From Candidatus Hodarchaeota archaeon (lineage in GTDB: Archaea; Asgardarchaeota; Heimdallarchaeia; Hodarchaeales; YT1-039), in NCBI GenBank assembly GCA_016840025.1, contig JAEOTF010000074.1:1-64000 (forward strand): a stretch of DNA of 64,000 nt, in the 5' to 3' direction. The position numbers and the translations under genes are program-made. Below, piece by piece: positions 8,672-17,767 of this stretch (its first letter is position 1; every line of letters begins with the position of its first letter). The notes below the pieces were generated by a model. The model ran no database searches. It saw only the letters and a list, made by a program, of their open reading frames with translations, and was not told the DNA's origin.

Positions 8672-9049
8672 TTGACTATGAAGAGAGTATTAATTGCAGA
8701 TGATGCTAAGTTCATACGATTGATGTTGCGAAAAATTCTCACTTCTAACGGGTATGATGTAGTCGCTGAAGCTGCAACAGGTGAGGAATGTATTAAGCTT
8801 TATGCAAAATTCCACCCAGACCTAGTTACAATGGATATCGTAATGCCAGAACTTGATGGTATAGAAACTGTTCGCCATATTCGGGATTTTGATCCAGAAG
8901 CTAGAATAGTGATAGTGACTGCATTATATCAGGAACCAATGATAATGGAAGCATTGGAAGCGGGCGCAGTAAACTTTATAGTCACGCCATTTAAACCAGA
9001 AAAAGTAATAGCGACTGTAGATAAGGTGATGTTGAATAAATTTCATTGA
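8672..9049 (+). CDS. Stand-alone CheY-like response regulator receiver
   Basis: 125 residues, a single receiver domain. The acidic pocket D10-D11, the phosphoacceptor D55 (VTMDIVMPE) and the switch T83 (IVTALY) are all present. The invariant lysine of the 'KPF' motif is replaced by threonine: the sequence reads IVTPFKP (codon ACG), with a lysine two residues later instead. That lysine normally contacts the phosphoryl group, so signalling output may be altered. The preceding gene encodes a STAS-like protein. No kinase is adjacent. Two ATGs occur in the first three codons; the second (8678) gives the more usual MKRVLIADD start. Confidence 0.88.
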   Translation: MTMKRVLIADDAKFIRLMLRKILTSNGYDVVAEAATGEECIKLYAKFHPDLVTMDIVMPELDGIETVRHIRDFDPEARIVIVTALYQEPMIMEALEAGAVNFIVTPFKPEKVIATVDKVMLNKFH

Positions 9050-9169
9050 GGGGTCGAAAATAGACATGTAATTTTAATTAATTATCTTCTTTGAAAACTC
9101 CTTAACATAGGTAAGAGCGAGTCTTATCAATAATAGAAAGAAATCAATTTCACCTTCCCTCATAGGAAA

Positions 9170-9898
9170 TTAGGTCCATCTAAGGATCTTTTTAATAGGA
9201 AGTTTTATGATAAATAGGAGATAATCATTATCCAACTCTTCAATTTCTTGCTTGGTTTCCCTTTCAGTTTCAAGTTTGTTCCGCCCTTCATGATAATTTG
9301 CACGAAAGCATTTGAGACTCTCTTCGAATACGTCGTTAAATTTCTCACTAAAAGTACTTGATAAAATCTCAAGTTTCATATCTTCACTCAATTGGGAAAA
9401 CGTTTTATTATCTGCTATTGGGATATCTTGCCTAGTTTCCTTGAACAATTCAATATAGTCTATTGTTGGACTAATCAGTTTTTTCAGAAAGCGAAAAGCT
9501 AATTCTCTAGTATCTATTAGTGAATTATACATTTCTTTTCGTTCTTCTTGTGTCATCTCTTCTATACCTAACGCATATAAGTGCTCTATTGGATTCATGG
9601 TGATTTCTTCTGCAAGTATGTAGTAATTCTCCCTACTTTTTTCCTTTTTAACTTCTGAAACAACTCCTCTTTCTATCATTGGTTTAATATGACGAAGAAT
9701 AGTTGCCTTACTCTTCCCAATTAGGTTTGCAAGTCTTGTTAGGCTTAATTCTCTGAAAACTAATATAAATATGAAAATTTTTGACGGGATCTCTTGTTTT
9801 ATAATTTCAATAAGTGCTGGTGAATGCTTTACGGCTAATTTTGCATCATTTTGTATTGTAGATCCTTTTACGCCTTCCATTGCTTTATTATCAGACAT
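9170..9898 (-). CDS. Winged-helix (ArsR-like) transcriptional regulator
   Basis: 242 residues. Residues about 40-100 form a helix-turn-helix with wing: LTRLANLIGKSKATILRHIKPMI is the recognition helix region and VVSEVKKEKSRENYYIL the wing. The long C-terminal part is helical and charged, a possible dimer or ligand domain not recognised further. It is transcribed away from sfsA across an AT-rich gap, so autoregulation is possible. Not clearly linked to any neighbouring function. Confidence 0.75.
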   Translation of the reverse strand: MSDNKAMEGVKGSTIQNDAKLAVKHSPALIEIIKQEIPSKIFIFILVFRELSLTRLANLIGKSKATILRHIKPMIERGVVSEVKKEKSRENYYILAEEITMNPIEHLYALGIEEMTQEERKEMYNSLIDTRELAFRFLKKLISPTIDYIELFKETRQDIPIADNKTFSQLSEDMKLEILSSTFSEKFNDVFEESLKCFRANYHEGRNKLETERETKQEIEELDNDYLLFIIKLPIKKILRWT

Positions 9899-10214
9899 TT
9901 CGCATCACTATTTTTCGGATTGGTTTACATTTAATATTTCAATTATTATTTTATAAATCATTCGATATGCAACGTTATTTTAACATTATATATCTTATAA
10001 AGATTCATATTTATCATATAAATGAATTTATCATTTTATAGTGAAGTTACAGCTTTTTTGTAGAGTTAGATTGTAAATATTATTTTTAGTTGTTTATGAC
10101 TAACATTAGAAAACAGTTCTTTATGCAAAATGCTAATAACCCTCAACAAACACAATTTACTCTCCAGCTATATATTATAGATTCTTTATGGATTTTGTAT
10201 GAAAAATTAGCTTT
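9899..10214. other. AT-rich intergenic stretch, 316 bp
   Basis: No gene recognised. It is extremely AT-rich with several short imperfect inverted repeats built from tttata/tataaa, which likely hold the promoter of the regulator at 9170-9898. The plus-strand frame that starts at 10090 is antisense to sfsA and is not credible as a gene. Confidence 0.5.
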
Positions 10215-10928
10215 CTATGATTTGAGCCGTGTGATGGGAACTTCATTCAGAATACTTAGTTCTTTTCTCTCAAATGGATCATACTCACACTTTACAGCAC
10301 ATATATTGACCCCTTTCCAGACTGCTTTGGATAAAGCTTCTGAAAAATGTGGGTCAGTTTTCCAGTTCGGCGCAAAAGATTCCGCATCACTTCGCTTTAT
10401 TATAAACACTATAAAAGCCTGATATCCTGTGCTAATCGCATCTATTAATTCATTCACATGTTTTTTACCGCGAAGAGTTGGAGCGTCAGGAAAAAACGCT
10501 ATGTTATTCTTCACTAGTGTCGCGCTTTTAATTTCAACCAATGTCTCTTCTTTTGTTTCAGGGTCAAACATCAAAAAATCGAATCGGCTCTTCCCCACCG
10601 TAAATTCGGGTTTTATAATCTCATAGTTACGAAAGACATGGAGTTTAGTATACTCTTCTTGGAAAAGTCGGTTTGAAATCATAGAATCAATGTTTACCCA
10701 AACCTGTCCTGTTTTAACCCCTATAACGGAATAACGGGTTTTTCGCTTTGGATTAGTTGCCTCACGTAACACAAGTTGCGCATTAGGTAGGAATAGTTCC
10801 TTAAGTCGCCCGGGGTCTGGAACATGGGCTTCGACTGTTTTACCTGAATCTATCAATCTAACTATAGCTAAAAAGCGATTAGGTCGCTCAATAAACTTTG
10901 CTAAATGATATATACCGGGACATTTCAT
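10215..10928 (-). CDS. sfsA: SfsA family protein (sugar fermentation stimulation protein homologue)
   Basis: 237 residues, the normal SfsA length. Family landmarks are present: an N-terminal RPNRFLAIV segment with an OB-like start, VEAHVPDPGRLKELF, then SRFDFLMFD and a LVEIKSATL motif that resembles a PD-(D/E)XK nuclease active site (D...E-x-K), and FPDAPTLRGKKH. The E. coli protein binds DNA and affects maltose gene expression; a nuclease role is predicted from fold. Single gene, no operon. Confidence 0.93.
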   Translation of the reverse strand: MKCPGIYHLAKFIERPNRFLAIVRLIDSGKTVEAHVPDPGRLKELFLPNAQLVLREATNPKRKTRYSVIGVKTGQVWVNIDSMISNRLFQEEYTKLHVFRNYEIIKPEFTVGKSRFDFLMFDPETKEETLVEIKSATLVKNNIAFFPDAPTLRGKKHVNELIDAISTGYQAFIVFIIKRSDAESFAPNWKTDPHFSEALSKAVWKGVNICAVKCEYDPFERKELSILNEVPITRLKS

Positions 10929-11127
10929 TAGATTGAACCTTAATGGTCGTAAGATATAACAATGATTAATGTGAATGGAATTAGAAATTAATAGATGATG
11001 TAAAACAATAATTCATCACAATTTAGCACAAACTGTTGAAAACACAATGAATATCCAAAATAAAGAGTTAATAGAATATTAGATTAATATTAGAAGATAA
11101 TAAGGTAAAGCTGTGCAGAAGTGATGA

Positions 11128-12753
11128 GTGATGTGCAACAATAGTGTGCATGATGGATTAATTACTAAAGATATTCTTACGAGCGCAGAAAAGATAGCTG
11201 GACTTAGTTTTACTGATAAAGAAAGAAATCAGATGTTAAAAGGTCTCAATAATTCACGATCGAATTATCTGCAGCTTAGAAAAACGAAGATGGACCACGG
11301 TATATCTCCCGTTCTTTATTTCAATCCTCAATTACCTGATATTGACTATTCACAGATACAAAAACCAATTAAAATAACGAATTATTCAGATATTGAAATA
11401 CCTACGAATTTTGAAGACATAGCTTATTTTTCTCTACCCCAATTAGCCCATTTACTAAGGAACAGAAAAATTAGTTCAGTCGAACTCACAAAATTATACT
11501 TCCGTAGATTGAAACGGTACAATCCCAAACTTGAATGTGTAATTACTTTCACCGAAGATATTGCACTCAAACAAGCTAAGCAAGCAGATTCTGAAATTGG
11601 GCAAGGACAGTATCGTGGACCCCTACATGGAATACCGTATGGGATAAAGGATTTATTTGCATATCCTGGCTTACCAACTACTTGGGGAGCCAAACCGTAT
11701 AAAGATCAAATCATTAATGAAAAGGCAACCGTGATTCAACGACTCGAAGATGCAGGCGCAGTTATGATAGCTAAATTAGCTATGGGAGAGTTAGGAGATG
11801 ATAATGTATGGTTTGGTGGAAAGACAAAATCCCCATGGAACCTCGAAAAAGGGGCAGGCGGATCTTCATCGGGGTCCGCAGCAGCAACAGCAGCGGGATT
11901 AGTAGGATTTTCTATAGGAAGTGAAACATGGGGAAGTATTATTCACCCATCAGACAGATGTGGTACGACTGGTTTGAGACCTACCTATGGTAGAGTAAGT
12001 AGATTTGGAGCTATGACCCTGAGTTGGTCAATGGATAAACTTGGTCCAATCTGTCGAACGGTTGAAGGGTGTGCAATAGTATTTGATGCGATATACGGTC
12101 CTGACAGCAAAGATCTTACAATTAGAGATATTCCCTTTAATTGGGATAGCTCACAGGGCATTGATAAAATACGTGTAGGCTATACTAAAACCTTATTTGA
12201 ACAAGAACGACCTTATAAAGAGCATGACGACCAAACCCTAAAAGTTTTAGAATCAATGGGGTTAAAGCTTATCCCGATTGAACTCCCTGATATTTCCATC
12301 AACACTTTGTATATTATTATTTTAGCTGAAGCCGCTACGGTTTTTGAAGAACTCATATTATCCGACCAAGATGATTTATTGGAAACAGAGTTGTCAAATT
12401 CATTCAGAATGGCACGATTGGTTCCTGCTGTAGAGTATCTTAAAGCAAATCGTCTTCGGCGCATAATAATGGAAGAAATGGCAGAACTCTTCACCCAAGT
12501 TGATGTTTTTCTTACACCGACTATTGATCACACCCAAAATTTCTGGACTACTACAAGTAATTTTCTATCGAATTTAACTGGGCATCCCGCTGTGGTAGTA
12601 CCGAATGGTTTCAAAAATGATAATATGCCAACGAGTATTACATTTATTGGAGATCTATACAAGGAAACTGAAACTCTGTATGTGGCTAAGGCGTATCAAG
12701 ACGCCACTGACTTTCATTTGAGATATCCTAATTTAAGTATAAATCAGCCATAA
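11128..12753 (+). CDS. Amidase signature family hydrolase
   Basis: 541 residues. The amidase Ser-cisSer-Lys triad is visible: K174 in GIPYGIKDLF, the serine-rich GAGGSSSGSAAA loop (242-253), and the nucleophile S270 in GSETWGSI, where the family usually has GGSI. Residues 1-90 form an extension ahead of the amidase core, not recognised. The start at 11128 is GTG directly followed by ATG (11131), which is the likelier initiator. Amidase-signature enzymes hydrolyse amides or transamidate; the lack of gatB/gatC neighbours and the extended N terminus argue against GatA. Confidence 0.88.
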   Translation: MMCNNSVHDGLITKDILTSAEKIAGLSFTDKERNQMLKGLNNSRSNYLQLRKTKMDHGISPVLYFNPQLPDIDYSQIQKPIKITNYSDIEIPTNFEDIAYFSLPQLAHLLRNRKISSVELTKLYFRRLKRYNPKLECVITFTEDIALKQAKQADSEIGQGQYRGPLHGIPYGIKDLFAYPGLPTTWGAKPYKDQIINEKATVIQRLEDAGAVMIAKLAMGELGDDNVWFGGKTKSPWNLEKGAGGSSSGSAAATAAGLVGFSIGSETWGSIIHPSDRCGTTGLRPTYGRVSRFGAMTLSWSMDKLGPICRTVEGCAIVFDAIYGPDSKDLTIRDIPFNWDSSQGIDKIRVGYTKTLFEQERPYKEHDDQTLKVLESMGLKLIPIELPDISINTLYIIILAEAATVFEELILSDQDDLLETELSNSFRMARLVPAVEYLKANRLRRIIMEEMAELFTQVDVFLTPTIDHTQNFWTTTSNFLSNLTGHPAVVVPNGFKNDNMPTSITFIGDLYKETETLYVAKAYQDATDFHLRYPNLSINQP

Positions 12754-12852
12754 ACCAGCTACCTCTAAACTGAGAAAAAACTATTATGAATCCAATAAAT
12801 TCAGAATAACTAAGTAGTGAATTACAGCTAATTACAATTCAAAGGCTCAAGG

Positions 12853-13485
12853 ATGACATTAGAAGTGAGTCTAGCTGACGATCAGTTTCTAATACGGATT
12901 TTGTTTCTTATTTATGCATTATCTTATGCAATTGTTTTCTTTACAGCAAATTATTTTCAAAAAAAATATACAGGGCAGAGTACATTCGTGTTGGGGAAAG
13001 GAGAACTAGGGTGGCATCTCCTCCCTGAATTAGGGCATCAATTCGTCTTGCTGTTATGGGGCTTAGCTATTCTTCTAATAGTCCTTCTTCCCGACCTCTC
13101 CTTGATGGAAATCACAACAGCTCCCTCAGATTTTGGAATTATAATTGGGTTTCTTCTAATGTTCACAGGGGTTGGGCTTTTCGGATGGGTACGATGGGTT
13201 ATGGGTGGAGCGTGGCGGGTAGGTATTGATCACGCCACTAAAACCCAATTAATCACCACGGGTCCTTTTCACTTCTCCCGAAATCCCGCATATGTATCTA
13301 TTCATCTCATGTTTCTCGGAAGTTTCTTAGTAACGCTTGATTTTCTCTTTTTACTCTTTTTTGGATTCTATATGGTGTTTACACACTTTCAAATTCTCGA
13401 AGAAGAGAAATTCTTAAAGAAAACACACGGAAAGCGATTTTATACTTACCAAAGGAAAGTTGGGCGATATTTCTGGAGGTTTTAA
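12853..13485 (+). CDS. ICMT/PEMT-like integral membrane methyltransferase
   Basis: 210 residues, about five membrane segments. The C-terminal part carries the isoprenylcysteine-methyltransferase/phospholipid-methyltransferase signature: GPFHFSRNPAYVSIHLMFLG, then E-E-x-FL at 185-190 and Y-x-x-Y near the end (FYTYQRKVGRYFW). These enzymes methylate lipid-linked substrates at the membrane. It ends 4 bp before the convergent gene 13490-14479. Substrate unknown. Confidence 0.8.
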   Translation: MTLEVSLADDQFLIRILFLIYALSYAIVFFTANYFQKKYTGQSTFVLGKGELGWHLLPELGHQFVLLLWGLAILLIVLLPDLSLMEITTAPSDFGIIIGFLLMFTGVGLFGWVRWVMGGAWRVGIDHATKTQLITTGPFHFSRNPAYVSIHLMFLGSFLVTLDFLFLLFFGFYMVFTHFQILEEEKFLKKTHGKRFYTYQRKVGRYFWRF

Positions 13486-13489
13486 TGCC

Positions 13490-14479
13490 TCAATGATGAC
13501 TGTTCGGAGTATTTGATATATCGGGAGTGGGAAGCAATTTGTGTGTTAACATGTGCGTTAGATCATGAATAGGAACAAAAAATAAAAGCACAATTACCAT
13601 TGAGAATTCATTCGCTAATTCAAAAGTTTCGGCAAAAATATGATTAACTGTTTCTTTTACTAACACAAGTACCCACGTAAGAAGGAAATTTGTTATTATA
13701 TAGGGAATGACTTTACTCCTCAAAATCTCGTTAATATCGAATAAGTTTTTCTTTAAAATCCCATAAGCTATTATAATGTTTACTATGACTGTTGAGGTGA
13801 GAGTGAGCTCAAATTTTAAAATTCTATCATCAGATATAAAATCGAGTAGAAGGACAATAGTTATAGCGACAAATGGTATTGCTGCTGCTAAAATAAAATA
13901 TCCAGAGATCTTTTTTAGGTTTTCATCATTAGATCTATACATCCTCACAAAATTTGCAGCAGTAAATATCATAAAAACGGCTAGTAAGAGATAATAAGAC
14001 CAATAAATGAAATTTTGGACTTCATTGAATTTTATATCATAATGCCCGTAATAAGATTGGTCGGTTTCGTGAATATCTTGAAAATAGAATAAAAATCGAA
14101 GAATAAAAACAATTGGAGGAATTAGGTACAAAAATAGTAGCGATTTGTTTTGTAGAAAATTACTATCATACAAATATGTATAAGAAAAATGTAAAAAGAA
14201 TACAACGGTAAATAAGCTAACTAAGCTATTAATCTGCATCCAAAAATTCCAAAGATTCGAGTGTCCTTCCTCAACACAAGTGGCAAAGAATGCAGTCAAT
14301 GAAACGATTAGATTACATATTTGAGCACTTGTAAATAACTGAATAGAAGTTGTCCTTTCAGCTCTATAAAAGAGAATAATAATAATCACAAGAGACATGA
14401 TCGCAGCAATAAAATAAGGAATTGCCCAAGGATTGAAGAAATATTCGCCAAGGGGTGATTCAGTACTCACTTTTACCAC
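13490..14479 (-). CDS. Polytopic membrane protein, 7TM sensor-like
   Basis: 329 residues with about eight hydrophobic helices and short loops. The pattern resembles the 7TM module found at the N terminus of some archaeal and bacterial histidine kinases, but the chain ends after the helices with a short polar tail, so there is no kinase. Function unknown. Convergent with the methyltransferase. Confidence 0.65.
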   Translation of the reverse strand: MVKVSTESPLGEYFFNPWAIPYFIAAIMSLVIIIILFYRAERTTSIQLFTSAQICNLIVSLTAFFATCVEEGHSNLWNFWMQINSLVSLFTVVFFLHFSYTYLYDSNFLQNKSLLFLYLIPPIVFILRFLFYFQDIHETDQSYYGHYDIKFNEVQNFIYWSYYLLLAVFMIFTAANFVRMYRSNDENLKKISGYFILAAAIPFVAITIVLLLDFISDDRILKFELTLTSTVIVNIIIAYGILKKNLFDINEILRSKVIPYIITNFLLTWVLVLVKETVNHIFAETFELANEFSMVIVLLFFVPIHDLTHMLTHKLLPTPDISNTPNSHH

Positions 14480-14636
14480 ACTCGTAAATCTTTCTTGTCT
14501 TACATTAAGAGCTAGTTGTCTAATATCAAAGATACATTTTTTTCAATTTATTTTAATTTGTGGTGCCTTTTCAGGAGATCATAAATAATCTAAAATGTCA
14601 GGACTCCGATTACCATTAGAAATCTAGAAATAAGCC

Positions 14637-15542
14637 TCAAAATGGAATATTTTTTTCTTTTAGAAGACTTTGAAGCAGTGCATCCTGCTTTTCTGACATA
14701 ACCGGCCACGGTTTGCTTTCAATATTCTTTAAGACTTTTCGTATGAAAGCTTCTGTATTGTTAATTTTAGGGTACACTATTGGGGCTGCATCACGATTAT
14801 AATCCACAAAAGCGGAAAAAACATATTCCCGAATATCTGTTGGAAGATTTTTGAAAGGTGTCAAAGGAAGATTAATCCAATTTAACAACTGCGCTTTTTC
14901 CATTTTCCCTTTTTTCAGTGGAACTAGATACGGTACAACGAGTTGGTGTAACAATAAAAGATAAGATGCATAATTATTTTCTGCAGCATAATTATAGAAT
15001 TCATGATACAACCGTTCTGAAGATCTAGCCATAATACATCCACTTAATTCCAAACTCTCAGATGCTTGATAGGATTCAATGATAGGCTTACCTGCAAAGT
15101 AATTTTCTTCTATAAAAAAATCCCCATAGGAAATAGCTCCCCTTAAGGGCAACCCTTTATCAAACATTAGTCTTTGTAAAAATGTACAAACGTAAAGAAA
15201 AGCTGTCCAACGTAGTCCTTTGAAATATAAGGGTTCATTAGGATCGTCGAAGTCTACGGGCAAACTAACCAAAATACTATCCGAAAACAAGAGCCACCCC
15301 AGTTCTTCTTCGATAATTTTCTTATACATCTCACCTTGGAATTGAGACGTCTTCAGGTTTTCATTAATAATAAGACCTAGATCGGGTTCAGTGACAAGCC
15401 TAACAATCTCATTCGGAACCTTCGCTAAAACGTCTACTATTAGCTCAGCGGTTTTTTGCACTTCATTGCTTAGTAAAATCTGTTGATATCCAAGAATATC
15501 AAAAAAAGCAATCAAACCTTTCTTTGTGGTAATTTCTATCAA
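14637..15542 (-). CDS. Class III nucleotidyl-cyclase-like protein
   Basis: 301 residues, soluble. Two acidic metal-site motifs in the spacing expected for class III cyclases are visible: FFDILGYQ (residues 13-20) and FSDSILVS (about 90-97). They are followed by LRGAISYGDFF, which resembles the RGGIA.G segment of the cyclase core. Several prokaryotic hypothetical proteins share this pattern. No clear purine-specifying lysine/aspartate pair was identified, so whether it makes a cyclic nucleotide is unknown. Confidence 0.55.
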   Translation of the reverse strand: MIEITTKKGLIAFFDILGYQQILLSNEVQKTAELIVDVLAKVPNEIVRLVTEPDLGLIINENLKTSQFQGEMYKKIIEEELGWLLFSDSILVSLPVDFDDPNEPLYFKGLRWTAFLYVCTFLQRLMFDKGLPLRGAISYGDFFIEENYFAGKPIIESYQASESLELSGCIMARSSERLYHEFYNYAAENNYASYLLLLHQLVVPYLVPLKKGKMEKAQLLNWINLPLTPFKNLPTDIREYVFSAFVDYNRDAAPIVYPKINNTEAFIRKVLKNIESKPWPVMSEKQDALLQSLLKEKNIPF

Positions 15543-15715
15543 GTTACTACCTCATATCTCTTTTTTTTTCTTTGTTCTCATCAATATAGGTTGAAAGTAA
15601 TTTTTTAAGCATTGATCTTAAATATTGGATAAAAAAGATAGGGATAGGAAAAATAATCCTAGACTCATTGGGGCAAGTCCTTATTGCTTTTGATTCGGTT
15701 CCGCTACTCTGAATC

Positions 15716-16354
15716 TTAATTTTCATTGGTCGGTTGTGATATTTTCGTCTGTATTACTTTAATTACTAGAATTATTGCACCAATCAGAATTAAAGTCCAA
15801 GAGACCATCTGAGTCGATCTCTTAATCAAAGTGAAGAAGGGCAAGAGAGATGCTAGTATAGTAATTTCAGTTGGATACAGGATTATTAAAAGGATAACTA
15901 AAGAATTTTCGAAGAAGTCAGCAATATACGCGATTAGTGGCCATAGGTTGATTTTCTGAATTGGACTCGTCTTGTCAAAACTCTTTTGAAAGAAAAAGGT
16001 TATGGCAGTAATGTAAAGCAGCGTATAAGTTATAGGGGTAACGAAGTCAATTAACTCCCAAATTACATACAGTCCTCTTCCATTTCCCCCTAAATCTTCC
16101 AATAATTTATACACATAATCCGCAGAATAGCTTTTGTTTAGATCAAGGATATTATTAGTGGAATACATTAAGTCAACCAATTCTTTAGTTGAATACTTGT
16201 TCCTAATTTCTTCCTCTATCGTCACCATTATGAAATTGCCTATTCCCAATAAGAGAAATGCAATTACAGCGATAGATAGCCGTGTATATTTAACAAAAAA
16301 TAGATGTACTCTATTTATCAAAGTTGGTTCTAAATCAGCGGTTTCCATATTCAT
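15716..16354 (-). CDS. Integral membrane protein co-encoded with a radical SAM enzyme
   Basis: 212 residues with four to five membrane helices (about 30-50, 100-125, 135-155, 160-180, 185-205). The extracytoplasmic loop 55-85 is polar. Its ATG overlaps the stop codon of the upstream radical SAM gene by 4 bp, indicating translational coupling. No family recognised. Confidence 0.7.
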   Translation of the reverse strand: MNMETADLEPTLINRVHLFFVKYTRLSIAVIAFLLLGIGNFIMVTIEEEIRNKYSTKELVDLMYSTNNILDLNKSYSADYVYKLLEDLGGNGRGLYVIWELIDFVTPITYTLLYITAITFFFQKSFDKTSPIQKINLWPLIAYIADFFENSLVILLIILYPTEITILASLLPFFTLIKRSTQMVSWTLILIGAIILVIKVIQTKISQPTNEN

Positions 16355-17535
16355 CCACCTTTTGTATTTCTTTCGGTTCTATAATTTTGTTTTGTCTTTA
16401 TTTTTACTGTTGCTTCACTATTTATCTTACTAGAATGATAAATTTCGTTGTTTTTTATAGTCGAATTAATAGTCTTCCGATTTTTCCAGTATGTACACCC
16501 TCGCTTTGTATCCTTCATTTTATCACCATTGGTGCGAATTTCGCTTAGTAGTGATGATTGTAAAGCTTCGAACAGTGTCATCTCTTTTATGTTAACATCA
16601 GAGATCGTAGCAAAGACACATGGCTCAAGGTGCCCTTCCGAACTAATATGGACAAAGGCGCGCCCAGATAGGCAACCCCCTATTGGAGCCTCATCTGCGG
16701 GAAGATTAACGAAAATACATTGATATTTATTACGGAATGAATCAATTAGCTCATTCTTTCTCCTTTTTTGTATATTTGTAAGTCCTAAATCTTGTGTTCC
16801 TACTTTAACGGGAATATAGTCTAAATAGCCGATAAGAATACATCCTTTTAAGATTAAATCCTTTATAAATTGCTCTTCTAATATTTTTTCAAAATTTTGA
16901 CTTGTGGCAGTGATATTTGTCCCAAACAAGAGGTTATGTCTCTTCATCATTTCAAAAGCGTTCAGAACATTGTCAAATACTCCTTGACCCCTTCGATTAT
17001 CTGTTTCTGATTTAGTACCTTCTAAGCTAATAATTGGGAATACATTTCTTTGCTTCTTTAATCTTTTAATAGTGACTTCATCAAGAAGTTGACCATTGGT
17101 TAATAACGGAAATATGATGTCAGGAAATTTCTGAGTAATATCCAATATTTCTGGGCGAAGTAGAGGCTCACCGCCTAAAAGTAAAATAAATGAAATGCCA
17201 ATTTCCTTAGCTTCTGAGATAATGTTTTTAATTTGTTCTATACTCAATTCTTCGTCTAATTGTCGATATTGAGCGCGAGCATAGCAACCATAACATGTCA
17301 AATTACAGTGGTTTGTAATGGAAATGGCCATGAAGGTAGGAATATTAACTTCTTGCTCTTTCCATTTTTGTCTATTTCTAGCTGCTTCTTTTTGCGATTT
17401 AATCATACGATAGAGAAATAAGGCTTTAGCTGGACTTCTAAAATTTTTAAATAAAATCTGTTTGATCTTTGCCCTAATCGTTCTGTTCAGCTCGTATGTA
17501 TTATAATTCTCCTCCACTCTACTCAAAGCATCCAT
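16351..17535 (-). CDS. Radical SAM protein with SPASM-like C-terminal cysteines
   Basis: 394 residues. The cluster motif C77-x3-C81-x2-C84 lies in ITNHCNLTCYGCYARA. It is followed by the SAM-binding LLGGEPLLR motif, which also marks the peptide/protein-modifying branch. Further cysteines in GGCLSG, EPCVF and RGCTYW suggest an auxiliary Fe-S site of the SPASM/twitch kind. The last ~50 residues are basic and low in complexity. Overlaps the downstream membrane protein by 4 bp. The substrate may be a peptide or protein, but no precursor peptide gene was found nearby. Confidence 0.83.
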   Translation of the reverse strand: MDALSRVEENYNTYELNRTIRAKIKQILFKNFRSPAKALFLYRMIKSQKEAARNRQKWKEQEVNIPTFMAISITNHCNLTCYGCYARAQYRQLDEELSIEQIKNIISEAKEIGISFILLLGGEPLLRPEILDITQKFPDIIFPLLTNGQLLDEVTIKRLKKQRNVFPIISLEGTKSETDNRRGQGVFDNVLNAFEMMKRHNLLFGTNITATSQNFEKILEEQFIKDLILKGCILIGYLDYIPVKVGTQDLGLTNIQKRRKNELIDSFRNKYQCIFVNLPADEAPIGGCLSGRAFVHISSEGHLEPCVFATISDVNIKEMTLFEALQSSLLSEIRTNGDKMKDTKRGCTYWKNRKTINSTIKNNEIYHSSKINSEATVKIKTKQNYRTERNTKGG

Positions 17536-17767
17536 AGGTCACCAATATCTTAACAGGTTTTAAAAATTATGAGCTCTGTTAACTATTTCAAATTTTTTCT
17601 ATTAATATTCCCTTAGTTACAATTATTCCCTTATTAATCAGATTAAAGTTACATTATGTTTCATTAGTATCAAAAATAGGATTTTCTAGTTATAAAATTC
17701 TTAAATTTTAAATTTTATGAAAATTATGTAATGTAACTAATCATTTGAAGCATATTATCAGGAATAA

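Noticed and set aside
10090..10422. Plus-strand frame of 110 codons
   Set aside because: Antisense to the well-supported sfsA gene; no protein-like composition or family match.
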